Assembly (NCBI RefSeq): GCF_018531465.1
Contig: NZ_JAHDTF010000015.1
Location: 1-64,000, forward strand
Source of the DNA: Sphaerisporangium fuscum
Lineage (GTDB): Bacteria; Actinomycetota; Actinomycetes; Streptosporangiales; Streptosporangiaceae
Direction of reading: 5' to 3'
Length of the DNA stretch: 64,000 nt
A program made the position numbers and the translations under genes. Positions 44,206 to 52,869 of the stretch are shown piece by piece (the stretch's first letter is position 1; each line of letters begins with the position of its first letter). Below the pieces are notes generated by a model. The model worked only from the letters and a program-made list of their open reading frames with translations. It was not told the DNA's origin and did not search any database.

Positions 44206-44257
44206 CCGGCCGTGTCCCCGCCCCGTCAGTACCGTGTCATGGTTGTGTCACGGCGGC
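44206..44257 (-). promoter_or_regulatory. Response-regulator site upstream of the two-component operon
   Basis: GTGTCA at 44234-44239 and 44245-44250, an 11-bp direct repeat. The 52-bp block matches 41334-41385 without gaps at 42 positions and sits at a similar distance from its own gene. Confidence 0.65.
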
Positions 44258-44334
44258 CCTGGAGGTGGCCGCCGTCGACAAACGGTGAAATGTGGCGGAC
44301 AACGCGCGCACATTGGGCGCCGATCGTATTCGTC

Positions 44335-45132
44335 ATGAACGAACCACGCACCGTCCCCCTTCGGCCCCGCGACCGGCTTTACGCCACGGTCACGCTGGTG
44401 CTCGCCGTGCTCCTCCTGCCCGCGGCGTTCGTCCGCCGCCCCGGCCGCGCGCGCGAACTGGCCTGCCGCTGGGCGTTGCGGATGCGATTCCCCGCCGAAG
44501 ACCTCACCGGGCTCACCGACGGCGCCAAGGCGGCGTTCACCGCGGCGCGCACCGAGGCGCTATGGCGTCACGGCCAGCTCATCGGCCTCACCTCGGGATA
44601 CCGCGATCCCCATGTCCAGCAGCGGATGTTCGACGAGGAGGTGCGCCGCTCCGGCTCCCCGGCCTCGGCGCGCATGCTCGTGTTACCACCGGCGGAATCC
44701 AACCACGTCAAGGGCATCGCGCTGGACGTGCGCCCCCACGAAGGCGCCCGCTGGCTGGAGGACCACGGCGCCCGCTACCACCTCTACCGCATCTACGACA
44801 ACGAGTGGTGGCACTTCGAGTACCGGCCGGACAGCCGCGGCACGCCACCACCGCGGCGACCTCACCCCGGCGTGGGCCACGATTCCACCCTTTGTCCACC
44901 CCCGCGTCCACCCTGGAGTGGTGCCGCTCCACCTGGGCTGATTCCTAACGTTCGAGCCATGGACAACAACGAGCTGTTCAGGTTCGTGGCCGGCAAGGCC
45001 CAGGAGTCGCTTCGCGGAGGGAAGATGAACGGCAAGGGATTGGCCACGATCGTCGTGGCCGGGATCGTCGTCCTGCTGGGGTTCGTCGCCTACCGGCTCA
45101 TCCTCATCGAGCTCATCACCCGGCTGCGGTGA
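44335..45132 (+). CDS. M15/VanY-type D,D-carboxypeptidase with C-terminal read-through extension
   Basis: A 265-aa open frame. Residues 14-32 are a membrane helix, and the M15 peptidase domain is at about 48-170 (QLIGLTSGYRDPHVQQRMF; zinc site SNHVKGIALDV; ending WWHFEYRPD). The catalytic His, Asp and Glu-His set is present. After residue 172 comes a Pro-rich stretch (44851-44958) with AT-rich third codon positions unlike the rest, then a small membrane peptide in the same frame (44959-45132) with normal codon bias. I infer that the peptidase stop codon was lost, fusing two genes. The peptidase trims peptidoglycan stem peptides. Confidence 0.8.
   Translation: MNEPRTVPLRPRDRLYATVTLVLAVLLLPAAFVRRPGRARELACRWALRMRFPAEDLTGLTDGAKAAFTAARTEALWRHGQLIGLTSGYRDPHVQQRMFDEEVRRSGSPASARMLVLPPAESNHVKGIALDVRPHEGARWLEDHGARYHLYRIYDNEWWHFEYRPDSRGTPPPRRPHPGVGHDSTLCPPPRPPWSGAAPPGLIPNVRAMDNNELFRFVAGKAQESLRGGKMNGKGLATIVVAGIVVLLGFVAYRLILIELITRLR
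44946..44951 (+). promoter_or_regulatory. -10 element before the internal small membrane ORF
   Basis: TAACGT lies 7 nt before an in-frame ATG at 44959, the leaderless-type spacing seen elsewhere in this window. Confidence 0.4.
44959..45132 (+). CDS. Possible separate small membrane protein (57 aa)
   Basis: A 57-aa frame inside the 3' end of the VanY-like frame. It begins MDNNELFRFVAGKAQESLRG and has one transmembrane helix (about residues 33-51, ATIVVAGIVVLLGFVAYRL). Codon third positions are strongly GC, unlike the 108 bp before it, and a TAACGT element precedes it. It may be an independent leaderless gene that happens to be in frame, or the distal part of a fusion. No family is recognised. 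Confidence 0.45.
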   Translation: MDNNELFRFVAGKAQESLRGGKMNGKGLATIVVAGIVVLLGFVAYRLILIELITRLR

Positions 45133-45162
45133 TCCGGCGGGTGCTCGGGAAGCTGATCGGGT

Positions 45163-46320
45163 GTGGAAGTGACGGACATGTACGCACGCGGGCGACGGCG
45201 GTGGCCGCTGCCGGACACCATCGCGCCCGGCTGGCTGGTCGTGCAGGTCTTCGGCACGCTGTTCATCGCGGCCACCCTGGTCACCGCCCGGGAGCGTTCG
45301 GGGTGGGTCTGGGCGCTGTACGGCGCCAGTGCCGCCTGCTGGCTGGTGTTCCTGGCGCTCGACCGCCGCCCGGAGGCGGCGGCCCGGTGGGCCGCGGCCT
45401 CGGCGCTGCTCGCGGCCGCGGCCCTGCCGTACGCCGGTGACTCCTCCGCCATCCTCCTCACCGCGATCATCCTCGGACGGTTCTCCGCGCTCGCGGCGCC
45501 GTCGGTGCCCTCGATCATGCTGGTCAGCGGGGCCGCGATGGCGCTGTCGACGCTGTCCTGGCCGCTGCGGGGCGACTCTCCGGCCGACACGCTCGGCCAG
45601 GCGGCGCTCCTGCTGGCCCTCACGATGATCGGGATCAACCACCGTCAGCACGTGGTGCGGTCCAGGCAGGCCGAACTGCTGCTCCAGCAGACCCGGCTCG
45701 CCCAGGCCGAGCACGCGCGGGCCGTGGCCCTGGAGGAACGCGCGCGGATCGCCCGGGAGATCCACGACGTCCTCGCGCACTCACTCGGCGCGCTCGGGGT
45801 CCAGCTGGAACTGGCCGAGGCGGTGCTCGCGGAGCGGGCCGACGTGAACGGCGCGCTGCTGACGGTCCGCCGGGCGCGAAGGCTCGCCGTGGACGGTCTC
45901 GTCGAGGCCCGGAACGCGGTCGCGGCGCTGCGCCAGGACGTCCCTCCGCTACCGGAGGCGCTGGAGGCGCTGGCGGAGGAGCACCGAAGCCATCACCGGT
46001 GCGCGGTGGACTTCCGCGCCGAGGGAGTCCCGCGGCGGGTGTCGTCCGCCGCCACGGTGTCCCTGGCCGGCACCGCCCGGGAGGCGCTGACGAACGCGGC
46101 CAAGCACGCGCCCGGCGAGCCGGTGCGGATGTCGCTGGAGTTCGCCGCCGGCGTCGTCCGGCTGCGGGTCCGCAACCGGCTGCGGGACGAGGCCGGTGAC
46201 GCCGGCCCCGCCGGGTACGGACTGACCGGAATGCGTGAGCGCCTGGCGCTCATCGGTGGCACGCTGACCGCCGGACGGGAGGACGGACGGTGGCAGGTGA
46301 TCGCGGAGGTGCCGGAGTGA
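45163..46320 (+). CDS. NarL-type sensor histidine kinase 1
   Basis: A 385-aa sensor with about five N-terminal membrane helices (residues 20-160), a HisKA_3 dimerisation domain with phosphoacceptor His in ARIAREIHDVLAHSLG, and a HATPase_c domain (AREALTNAAKHA, GYGLTGMRERLAL). GTG 45163 is used; ATG 45178 in the same frame, preceded by GGAAG, is an alternative. It overlaps the next response regulator by 4 bp. Together with 47046-48907 it forms two adjacent, related two-component systems. The signal is unknown. Confidence 0.9.
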   Translation: MEVTDMYARGRRRWPLPDTIAPGWLVVQVFGTLFIAATLVTARERSGWVWALYGASAACWLVFLALDRRPEAAARWAAASALLAAAALPYAGDSSAILLTAIILGRFSALAAPSVPSIMLVSGAAMALSTLSWPLRGDSPADTLGQAALLLALTMIGINHRQHVVRSRQAELLLQQTRLAQAEHARAVALEERARIAREIHDVLAHSLGALGVQLELAEAVLAERADVNGALLTVRRARRLAVDGLVEARNAVAALRQDVPPLPEALEALAEEHRSHHRCAVDFRAEGVPRRVSSAATVSLAGTAREALTNAAKHAPGEPVRMSLEFAAGVVRLRVRNRLRDEAGDAGPAGYGLTGMRERLALIGGTLTAGREDGRWQVIAEVPE

Positions 46321-46970
46321 TCAAGGTGGTCGTGGTCGACGACCAGCAGGTCGTGCGCGAGGGACTGGCCGCGCTGCTCGGCCTGCTGGAGGACGTCGAG
46401 GTGCTCGGCACGGCCGCGGACGGGCGAGAGGCCCTCGACGTCCTCGCCGCCGGTCCCGCCGACGTGGTGCTCATGGACCTGCGGATGCCCGTCATGGACG
46501 GCGTCGAGGCGACCAGGCTGATCACGCGCCGGCACCCCGGCACCGCGATCGTCGTGCTCACCACCTACACCGACGACGAGTCGATCGCCGGAGCCCTCAG
46601 GGCCGGCGCGCGCGGCTACCTCACCAAGGACGCGGGCCGCACCGAGATCGAGGCGGCCCTCCGCTCGGCCGTCGCGGGACAGTCGACCTTCGACGCCAAG
46701 GTCGCGGGCCGGCTGGTGGCCGCGCTGACGGAGGAACGTCCGGTGGCTCGCGCGGGGGCCGAGCTGCCGGACGGGCTGACGGCGCGGGAGGCCGAGGTGC
46801 TGGGCCTCATAGCGAGCGGCCTGAGCAACCCGGAGATCGCCGCGAAGCTGTTCATCGGCCACGCGACGGTGAAGACCCACATCAACAACGTCTTCGCGAA
46901 GATCGATGCCCGCACGCGCGCCCAGGCCGTCCAGTACGCCTACCGCCACGACCTCGGGGCCCCCGAGTAG
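46317..46970 (+). CDS. NarL/LuxR-type response regulator 1
   Basis: A 217-aa regulator. The receiver domain (residues 1-120) has phosphoacceptor Asp54 (VVLMDLRMPVMDG) and Lys in GARGYLTKDA. The LuxR-type HTH is at about 150-210 (LTAREAEVLGLIASGLSNPEIAAKLFIGHATVKTHINNV). GTG 46317 overlaps the kinase stop (GTGA), so the pair is coupled. A hairpin at 46989-47015 ends the unit. Confidence 0.93.
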   Translation: MIKVVVVDDQQVVREGLAALLGLLEDVEVLGTAADGREALDVLAAGPADVVLMDLRMPVMDGVEATRLITRRHPGTAIVVLTTYTDDESIAGALRAGARGYLTKDAGRTEIEAALRSAVAGQSTFDAKVAGRLVAALTEERPVARAGAELPDGLTAREAEVLGLIASGLSNPEIAAKLFIGHATVKTHINNVFAKIDARTRAQAVQYAYRHDLGAPE

Positions 46971-46988
46971 CCGGGCGACCTCACGGAC

Positions 46989-47015
46989 GACCTCCTCCTG
47001 CGCCGGGAGGAGGTC
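46989..47015 (+). terminator. Hairpin after response regulator 1
   Basis: Ten-base perfect arms, GACCTCCTCC and GGAGGAGGTC, around a 7-nt loop, 19 nt after the stop and just before the next promoter. Confidence 0.7.
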
Positions 47016-47033
47016 CCGTACAAGGGGCCCGCC

Positions 47034-47039
47034 TACCAT
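47034..47039 (+). promoter_or_regulatory. -10 element of a probable leaderless promoter
   Basis: TACCAT is 6 nt before GTG 47046. There is no Shine-Dalgarno sequence between the preceding terminator and the start. Confidence 0.55.
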
Positions 47040-47045
47040 GGCACC

Positions 47046-48257
47046 GTGGTGCGACGATGGATCGGGCGGGTCTTCGAGCAGGGGTTCGCGCTGGCGCGGC
47101 TCGGGGTGCTCCTGGCCTGCATGGTGGGTGACCTGCTGTTCCTGCACGCGCCGGCGTCCCCGTTCGACTGGGCTCTCGCGCTGTGCGCGCTCGCCGTGAG
47201 CGTGGCCGTCCGATGGTCGCCGCTCGGCGTGGTGGTGACCCTGGTCGCGTTCATCGGCGTCGCCGATCTGTACCACTCCAACGCGGTCATCTCGCTCAAG
47301 GTGCTGACCTGCGTGACGTTGTTCGAAGTCACCATGCGCGGCTCGCGGCGGCAGATCGCGCTGGGCGCGGGCGCCCTCGCGGCCGTGGTGTGCTTCAACG
47401 TGTTCGACACCCTCCCCGCCGCGCTGCCGTCCGTACTGTTCCGGGTGGCGGTCATGGTGGGCGTACCGCTGCTGCTCGGCAGCTACATCAGGCTGCTGCA
47501 CGAGACCGCCGTGCGCGACCGCGAGCGCGCCGAGGAGCGCCTGCGCGTGGCGCGGGCCGCCGAGCGCACGGTCATCGCCCGCGAGCTGCACGATCTGGTG
47601 GCCCACCATGTCTCCTCGATGGTCCTGCGCGTCGGCGTCGCGCGGCACGTGCTGCCCGGCGACGACCCGCGCGTGGGCGAACTGCTGGACGACCTGCACA
47701 GCTGCGGCACCGCCGCCATGGCGGACCTGCGCAAGCTCGTTTCCGTCCTGCGGGACCCGGCCAAGGTCGGCGACGACCCCGGCACCTCCTTCGTGGAACC
47801 GCAGGGCCTGCCCGCCGCGCTGGAGACGGTCGTGGAGCGGGGCCGCGCCACCGGCATGCGGGTCGACTCCTCGGTGGACGCCGCCGTGGGCGGGCTCGAC
47901 GCCGTGCGGGGCATCACCGTGCTGCGGCTCGTCCAGGAGGGCCTGGCCAACGCCGCGCGCCACGCCGGTCCGCGGGCCCGGGTCCGGCTCGCCGTGACGG
48001 TGGGCGGCGACGGAGCCGTACGGCTGACGATCGAGGACGACGGCGGCTCCGCCCCGCCCGCCGGTCGCGGCGCCACGGCCGGCCGAGGGCCGTCCGCGCC
48101 GAACGGTTCCGCTGGAGGCGGCCACGGGCTGGCCGGGATGCGGGAACGGGTCGCGATCCTCGGCGGATCGCTCGAGGCCGGACCGGCCGGTTCCGGATGG
48201 CGGCTGTCGGCCCGCCTGCCCGTCTCGCCCCCGGTCACGATGGAGCTGGTCGCGTGA
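47046..48257 (+). CDS. NarL-type sensor histidine kinase 2
   Basis: A 403-aa kinase with about five or six membrane helices in the first 150 residues, then HisKA_3 (VIARELHDLVAHHVSSMVLRVG) and HATPase_c (VQEGLANAARHAG, HGLAGMRERVAILGG). A Gly/Pro-rich insertion (about residues 338-360) interrupts the ATP-lid region. It is related to the kinase at 45163 but not a recent copy. GTG 47046 fits a leaderless promoter. It overlaps its regulator gene by 4 bp. Confidence 0.9.
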   Translation: MVRRWIGRVFEQGFALARLGVLLACMVGDLLFLHAPASPFDWALALCALAVSVAVRWSPLGVVVTLVAFIGVADLYHSNAVISLKVLTCVTLFEVTMRGSRRQIALGAGALAAVVCFNVFDTLPAALPSVLFRVAVMVGVPLLLGSYIRLLHETAVRDRERAEERLRVARAAERTVIARELHDLVAHHVSSMVLRVGVARHVLPGDDPRVGELLDDLHSCGTAAMADLRKLVSVLRDPAKVGDDPGTSFVEPQGLPAALETVVERGRATGMRVDSSVDAAVGGLDAVRGITVLRLVQEGLANAARHAGPRARVRLAVTVGGDGAVRLTIEDDGGSAPPAGRGATAGRGPSAPNGSAGGGHGLAGMRERVAILGGSLEAGPAGSGWRLSARLPVSPPVTMELVA

Positions 48258-48907
48258 TCCGCGTCCTCCTCGTCGACGACCAGCATCTGGTACGGATGGG
48301 CCTGCGCATGCTGTGCGAGTCGGCGCCCGACATGCAGATCGTGGGAGAGGCGCCGGGCGGCGCCGAGGCGGTGCGGCTGGTCGAGAGCGAACTGCCGGAC
48401 GTCGTCCTGATGGACCTTCGCAGGCCCGGCCTGGACGGCATCGCCGCCACCCGCCGCATCCTCGCCTCCAGGCCCTCGACCCGGGTGCTGGCGCTCACCA
48501 CCTTCGACGACGACGACCACCTCTACCCGGCGCTCGCGGCGGGGGTCTGCGGGTTCCTCGTCAAGGACACCCCGCCCGGTGAGCTGCTGGAGGCGATCCG
48601 CATGGCGACCGGCGGCGACCGGGCCTTCAGCCAGGCCGTGCTGGGCCGCCTGGTGGAGCGGGCCGTGCACAGTCACGGCCGCCAGGCGCCCCCCGCCGCC
48701 CCTGAGCCGGACGGTCTCACTCCGCGCGAACGGGAGGTGTTCGTCCTGGTGGGGGAGGGGTTGTCCAACAAGCAGATCGCCGACCGGCTCCACCTCGGGG
48801 TGACCACGGTGAAGACGCACGTCGCCGGCGCGATGGCCAAGACCGGCTGCGCCAGCCGCATCCACCTCGCCCTGCTCGCCGCCCGTCAGGCGGCCCCGCC
48901 CGCCTGA
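48254..48907 (+). CDS. NarL/LuxR-type response regulator 2
   Basis: A 217-aa regulator with receiver Asp54 (VVLMDLRRPGLDG; the usual Met-Pro is Arg-Pro), Lys in GVCGFLVKDTPP, and a LuxR HTH at about 150-212 (LTPREREVFVLVGEGLSNKQIADRLHLGVTTVKTHV). GTG 48254 overlaps the kinase stop (GTGA). It is partner of the kinase at 47046. No target operator could be identified. Confidence 0.93.
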   Translation: MIRVLLVDDQHLVRMGLRMLCESAPDMQIVGEAPGGAEAVRLVESELPDVVLMDLRRPGLDGIAATRRILASRPSTRVLALTTFDDDDHLYPALAAGVCGFLVKDTPPGELLEAIRMATGGDRAFSQAVLGRLVERAVHSHGRQAPPAAPEPDGLTPREREVFVLVGEGLSNKQIADRLHLGVTTVKTHVAGAMAKTGCASRIHLALLAARQAAPPA

Positions 48908-48969
48908 CCTGCGCCGCCGCCGCGCGTGTGAGCCGCCTTCCGCCGGCGGGGGCTGGCAGAGTGGGGCGC

Positions 48970-49992
48970 GTGGGTGACGAGGTACGGATCGGGGTGTTCC
49001 TGCCGGCGGCCGGGTTTCCCGGACGGGACCACGGCGAGGTGCTGACGGGGGCCGTGGCGGCGGCGGTGGCCGCCGAGCGGGCCGGGTTCGACGATGTGTG
49101 GATGGCCGAGCACCATTTCATGTCCTACGGCATGTGCCCGTCGGCGGTGACGCTCGCCGGGTACGTGCTCGGCCGCACCGAGCGCATCGAGGTCGGCACG
49201 GCCGTGAGCGTGCTGTCGTCGCAGCACCCGGTCGCGCTGGCGGAGCAGGCCGCCCTGCTCGACCAGGTGTCCGGCGGCCGCTTCCGCCTGGGCGTCGGGC
49301 GTGGCGGCCCCTGGATCGAGCTGGAGGTGTTCGGCACCGGGCTCGACCGCTACGAGCACGGCTTCGCCGAGAGTCTCGACCTGCTGCTCGCCGCCCTGAC
49401 CAGGGAACGCGTCTCGGCGGACGGCGCGGTCTTCCGGTTCCGAGAGGTGGAGATGGTGCCGCGACCGGGACGGCCGCTGCGCCCGGTGGTCGCGGCCACC
49501 TCGCCGGACACCGTCCGGCTCGCGGCGGCACGGGGGCTTCCGCTGATGCTCGGCATGCACGTCGGCGACGCGGACAAGGCCGCGCTGGCGGAGGAGTACG
49601 CCCGCGGCGCCGCCGCCCACGGGCACGACCCGGCGGCCGTCGCCCACGTCGCGGCGGGGGTCGCCTACGTCGCCGACACGACGTCCGCCGCCGTCGCCAC
49701 GATGAAGGAGTCGCTGCCGAGATGGCTCACGCCGGGCCTCGCCGGCTACCGGCCGGTGGACGGCCGGGCGTACGTGCCCAGGGACGCCGGCGACTACGCC
49801 GATCTCCTGTGCCGCCTGCACCCCGTGGGCTCGCCCGAGCACTGCGCCGCGACGATGCTGGCCACGATCGAACGCACGGGGATCCGCCACCTGATCTTCA
49901 TGGTGGAAGGCGCCGGAGACCCCGCCCTCACCCTGCGGAACATCGCCCGCCTGGGCGCCGAAGTGCTACCGACGGTCCGCGGCTCCGCGTGA
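48970..49992 (+). CDS. Luciferase-like (LLM class) flavin/F420-dependent oxidoreductase
   Basis: A 340-aa TIM-barrel monooxygenase-fold enzyme. Family features include DDVWMAEHHFMSYG, VGTAVSVLSSQHPVALAEQAALLDQVSGGRF and GVGRGGPWIELEVFG. Such proteins use FMN or, in actinobacteria, F420. Substrates are diverse and not evident here. GTG 48970, starting at GDEVRIGVFLP, fits the beginning of the barrel; an earlier in-frame start at 48928 adds non-homologous residues. The sequence CAGAGT just upstream could be a -10. Confidence 0.88.
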   Translation: MGDEVRIGVFLPAAGFPGRDHGEVLTGAVAAAVAAERAGFDDVWMAEHHFMSYGMCPSAVTLAGYVLGRTERIEVGTAVSVLSSQHPVALAEQAALLDQVSGGRFRLGVGRGGPWIELEVFGTGLDRYEHGFAESLDLLLAALTRERVSADGAVFRFREVEMVPRPGRPLRPVVAATSPDTVRLAAARGLPLMLGMHVGDADKAALAEEYARGAAAHGHDPAAVAHVAAGVAYVADTTSAAVATMKESLPRWLTPGLAGYRPVDGRAYVPRDAGDYADLLCRLHPVGSPEHCAATMLATIERTGIRHLIFMVEGAGDPALTLRNIARLGAEVLPTVRGSA

Positions 49993-50149
49993 GGGTGCTT
50001 TCCGGGTCGGCATATTTCCGTTCAGCACGCTCACTGACAGGTACGGCCGGGGTTTGCCGTGAATGAACAATTTCGGGCTATAAGTGAGGTGACGGATCGC
50101 TCTGCCGCTGATTACCATTGGGCGCCCCCTTTTCTCCTCCCCTATCGGA

Positions 50150-51049
50150 GTGCCTGTGGCCTGTCCGCGTTGCGGATTCGCGTTGCCGTCCGACCTGCGG
50201 CGATGCCCCACCTGTGGACTGCCCGCAGAGGAGAACAGGCCCGGTCCGGCCGAGGCGGTGACCGAGGCCGGCGAGGAGGACGACGGACGCCCCCGCTACT
50301 GGAACGGCCGCGAGCAGTGGCACGCCGCGTACTCGACCGCCATCCGCACCCCGAAGCGGGTCCGCGTGCGTCCTGTGCGGATCATGGCCGTCACGGTGGT
50401 CGCCCTGCTCGGCGTCTGGGCGGTGGCGGAAGCGTACTTCGCCTGGTGGACCTTCGACGGGCTCGGAGGGATGGATCTCTTCGCCAAGGATGGCGACACG
50501 CCGGCCTTCGACGACCTCGCCGACGCGGAAAGCCCCTTCGCCCTCGTGGTGTTCGCCATCCTCGCGACGGGCGTCGCGTTCGTCGTCTGGCTGTTCCGGG
50601 TGCGGGCGAACGCCGAAGCGCTCAGCTGGCGCGTACAACGCAACGGGAGGCTCTGGCTCGTCATCGGCTGGCTGGTCCCGATCGGGAACTGGTTCATTCC
50701 CAAGCAGATCGTCGATGACGTGTGGCTGGCGAGCAGGCCGGCGGGCGCGGCGGCGTCGCGGAAGGAGCACCGGCCCGTGCTGGTGTACCTCTGGTGGGCC
50801 TGCTACCTGCTGTACTTCTGGGGCGTCCGGCTGGTGGAGCATGCGATCGAGCGGCGGTATCGCGGTGAGGTCGCGCCGGGACGGGTGTCGGCGCTGATGG
50901 ATCTCGTCCAGGCGCCGTTCGGTTTCGCGGCCGCGGCTCTCGCCGTAGCGGTGGTCTGGCGTGTCAGCGGTTTCCAGAAGTGGGGCCTGGCCGTGCCTGA
51001 TGCTTCCGCATCCAGCGAATCTGCCGATTCTCCTGCATCCGTGGCGTGA
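50150..51049 (+). CDS. DUF4328 membrane protein with N-terminal zinc ribbon
   Basis: A 299-aa membrane protein. Residues 4-24 form a zinc ribbon (CPRCGFAL...CPTCG). After a charged linker come about five hydrophobic helices (residues 78-100, 130-155, 170-190, 212-235, 255-275) with the DUF4328 core (VWLFRVRANAEALS...GWLVPIGNWFIPKQIVDDVW). The start could be GTG 50150 or GTG 50156; the ribosome site is poor. The function is unknown, and it is a stand-alone gene. Confidence 0.82.
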   Translation: MPVACPRCGFALPSDLRRCPTCGLPAEENRPGPAEAVTEAGEEDDGRPRYWNGREQWHAAYSTAIRTPKRVRVRPVRIMAVTVVALLGVWAVAEAYFAWWTFDGLGGMDLFAKDGDTPAFDDLADAESPFALVVFAILATGVAFVVWLFRVRANAEALSWRVQRNGRLWLVIGWLVPIGNWFIPKQIVDDVWLASRPAGAAASRKEHRPVLVYLWWACYLLYFWGVRLVEHAIERRYRGEVAPGRVSALMDLVQAPFGFAAAALAVAVVWRVSGFQKWGLAVPDASASSESADSPASVA

Positions 51050-51172
51050 CAGGTCTCGCTCGTCCCGATACCCGCTGTGGTGCTGAAATTTCACGTGGTC
51101 ATTCCCGAAAGGTGCATGAGCGCCGCCGCAGCCGCCTCCGTCGCCCGGGACGGAGGCGGCTCGCGCCGCCGG

Positions 51173-51544
51173 TCACACCTCCAGCTTCTCCTCGATGGCG
51201 CGCAGCGAATGCCGGGCCAGGGCCAGGTTGCCGCGGTTGCGGTCGAGCGCGAGGTACAGGAACAGTCCCTTGCCTCCCCGCCCGGTGAGAGGGCGGATGA
51301 TGTGGTACTGGGAGCCGAGGGTGATGAGGATGTCCTCGATACCGTCGTTGAGCTGCAGCGCCTCCATCGTGCGCAGCTTGGCCTTGATCACCTCGGTGTT
51401 GCCGGCGGCCGCCACCTGCAGATCGAGGTCCTTGCCGCCGCCCATCGTGCCGAGCGCCATGCCGCTGCTGTAGTCGACCACGGCGGCTCCGATCGCGCCG
51501 TCGACGGCCATCATCTCCTTGAGCGAGACGTCAATGCTGGCCAT
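51173..51544 (-). CDS. Roadblock/LC7-like protein A
   Basis: A 123-aa protein with the roadblock/LC7 alpha-beta fold (VDGAIGAAVVDYSSGMALGTMGG; DILITLGSQYHIIRPL). The C-terminal LYLALDRNRGNLALARHSLR is closely repeated in the protein encoded at 52870-53250, so the two are paralogues. ATG 51544 has GGAAGGA upstream. It is the last gene of a four-gene operon. Bacterial roadblock proteins usually act as GAPs or scaffolds for Ras-like GTPases (MglB), yet none is encoded here. Confidence 0.82.
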   Translation of the reverse strand: MASIDVSLKEMMAVDGAIGAAVVDYSSGMALGTMGGGKDLDLQVAAAGNTEVIKAKLRTMEALQLNDGIEDILITLGSQYHIIRPLTGRGGKGLFLYLALDRNRGNLALARHSLRAIEEKLEV

Positions 51545-51560
51545 GTTCTTCCTTCCATGG

Positions 51561-51962
51561 TCACGGGCGAGCCGGGGGCGCCTGGTCGGCGGCCGACGCG
51601 CGTCCGACGATGGCGGCGAGTCTCACCGCCGTTCTCCGTCCCTCCATCCGCAGCAGCCCGAGGTTGGCGCCTCTGGCGGCCAGGACGGTGAGGACGAGCT
51701 TGGGGCCGGCGGCGTAGCACGCCGCGTGGCCGCCGGCGCCGGAGATGAGCGTCTCCTCCAGGGCGCCGATCTGGGCCAGTTCGGTCATCCGGCGGCTCAT
51801 GGCGTGGAGGGCCGAGCTCAGCGCGGCGGTCTGCTCGGCGCCGGAGCGGATGTCCGAGGTCACCAGCATCCCGTCCACCGTGCACACCAGCGCACCGGTC
51901 ACCTCGTCCATGCGCTTCATGAGCAGGAGCATCTCTTCGTGCACCTCGCGGCGCAGGTCCAT
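51561..51962 (-). CDS. Roadblock/LC7-like protein B
   Basis: A 133-aa roadblock-fold protein with the sequence VTGALVCTVDGMLVTSDI near the N-terminus and ISGAGGHAACYAAGPKLVLTVLAARGANLGLLRMEGRR in the core, the pattern of MglB/roadblock proteins from actinobacterial conservons. ATG 51962 is preceded by GGAAGGAGG, a near-perfect ribosome site. It is third in the operon, 16 nt before protein A. Heterodimer formation with A or C is likely, given the fold. Confidence 0.82.
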   Translation of the reverse strand: MDLRREVHEEMLLLMKRMDEVTGALVCTVDGMLVTSDIRSGAEQTAALSSALHAMSRRMTELAQIGALEETLISGAGGHAACYAAGPKLVLTVLAARGANLGLLRMEGRRTAVRLAAIVGRASAADQAPPARP

Positions 51963-52020
51963 CGGCAACCTCCTTCCGGCTCTCCTGAGTGACCGCAATC
52001 TCATGGCGTCGCGGCCGGGT

Positions 52021-52866
52021 TCACAGCAGCCTCTCCAGCGCGTCGCGCAGCCTGATGAGCACCCCGACATCGGTGGCGTCCCCGCTCACCTGCGGGAACG
52101 CGGGCGTGACCGTCCGCGCGGCCCCGGCCTCCCGTACGGCGGGTCCCGGTTCTGTCCGCGCGGTGCGCTTGGGCAGCGGGGGAGGGGGCGTGGCGGGTAC
52201 GGCCTCCGGCGCGGCCGGGGGGTCGAGCAGGAGCCCCGCCGCGCCGAGCTGGCGGACGGCGAGCAGGATGGAGTACGCCGGGCGGCCCAGCCTGCGCGCC
52301 AGGTCGAGCGGGGTGGCGGTCGCGTCGGCGCTGACGAGCACCTCCCACTGCACGGCCGTGAGCACGACGCGCTGGGCGGTGATGCGCGGGGCGACGACGA
52401 CGGGCAGGGAGTCCAGTTCGGGGTGCGGGCACACGCGGTCCAATTCAGCCCTCCTGCGACGGCACTCTCGGACGAGGCAGGACACCTCGAAGTAGCCCTG
52501 GTCCCCGAGCCAGTGCCGGTCCCCTTCCTTGAACCTCGGACGGCTCCCGGTCGCGGCGAGCACGAAGAACGCGGCGTCGAGGGTCGCGCCCAGCACGCAG
52601 AGCTGCAGCTCGCCGAGGGTGAGCAGTCCCTGCCGTACCAGCGCGTCGGGGGTGGCGGACTGCCGGGCGCCGCGCAACGTGGCGGCGGCGACGCGGCCGG
52701 AGCAGGTGAGGATCTCCTCCGCGCCGGGGCTGCTCGGGCTCTCCACGTAGGTCACCCGTCCCTTGGAGAGGTAGACACTGCCCGCGCGGCCGACCCTGAG
52801 CGAGCCGGTCGCGCCGTCCTCGGCCAGGCCGGCGAGGACGGCGTCCAGGCGCTGGGTGGGGGACAT
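52021..52866 (-). CDS. PATAN/DUF4388-like protein with C-terminal helical domain
   Basis: A 281-aa protein. The first about 110 residues show the DUF4388/PATAN pattern (LDAVLAGLAEDGATGSLRVG, then GSVYLSKGRVTYVESPSS, followed by ALVRQGLLTLGELQLCVL). Residues 150-205 look like a winged-helix (QWEVLVSADATATPLDLARRLGRPAYSILLAVRQLGAAGLL), then a Pro-rich tail with a final helix. PATAN domains occur in response regulators and GTPase-linked polarity proteins in other phyla. ATG 52866 begins 3 nt after the upstream gene's stop. It is second in the operon. Confidence 0.75.
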   Translation of the reverse strand: MSPTQRLDAVLAGLAEDGATGSLRVGRAGSVYLSKGRVTYVESPSSPGAEEILTCSGRVAAATLRGARQSATPDALVRQGLLTLGELQLCVLGATLDAAFFVLAATGSRPRFKEGDRHWLGDQGYFEVSCLVRECRRRRAELDRVCPHPELDSLPVVVAPRITAQRVVLTAVQWEVLVSADATATPLDLARRLGRPAYSILLAVRQLGAAGLLLDPPAAPEAVPATPPPPLPKRTARTEPGPAVREAGAARTVTPAFPQVSGDATDVGVLIRLRDALERLL

Positions 52867-52869
52867 GGT

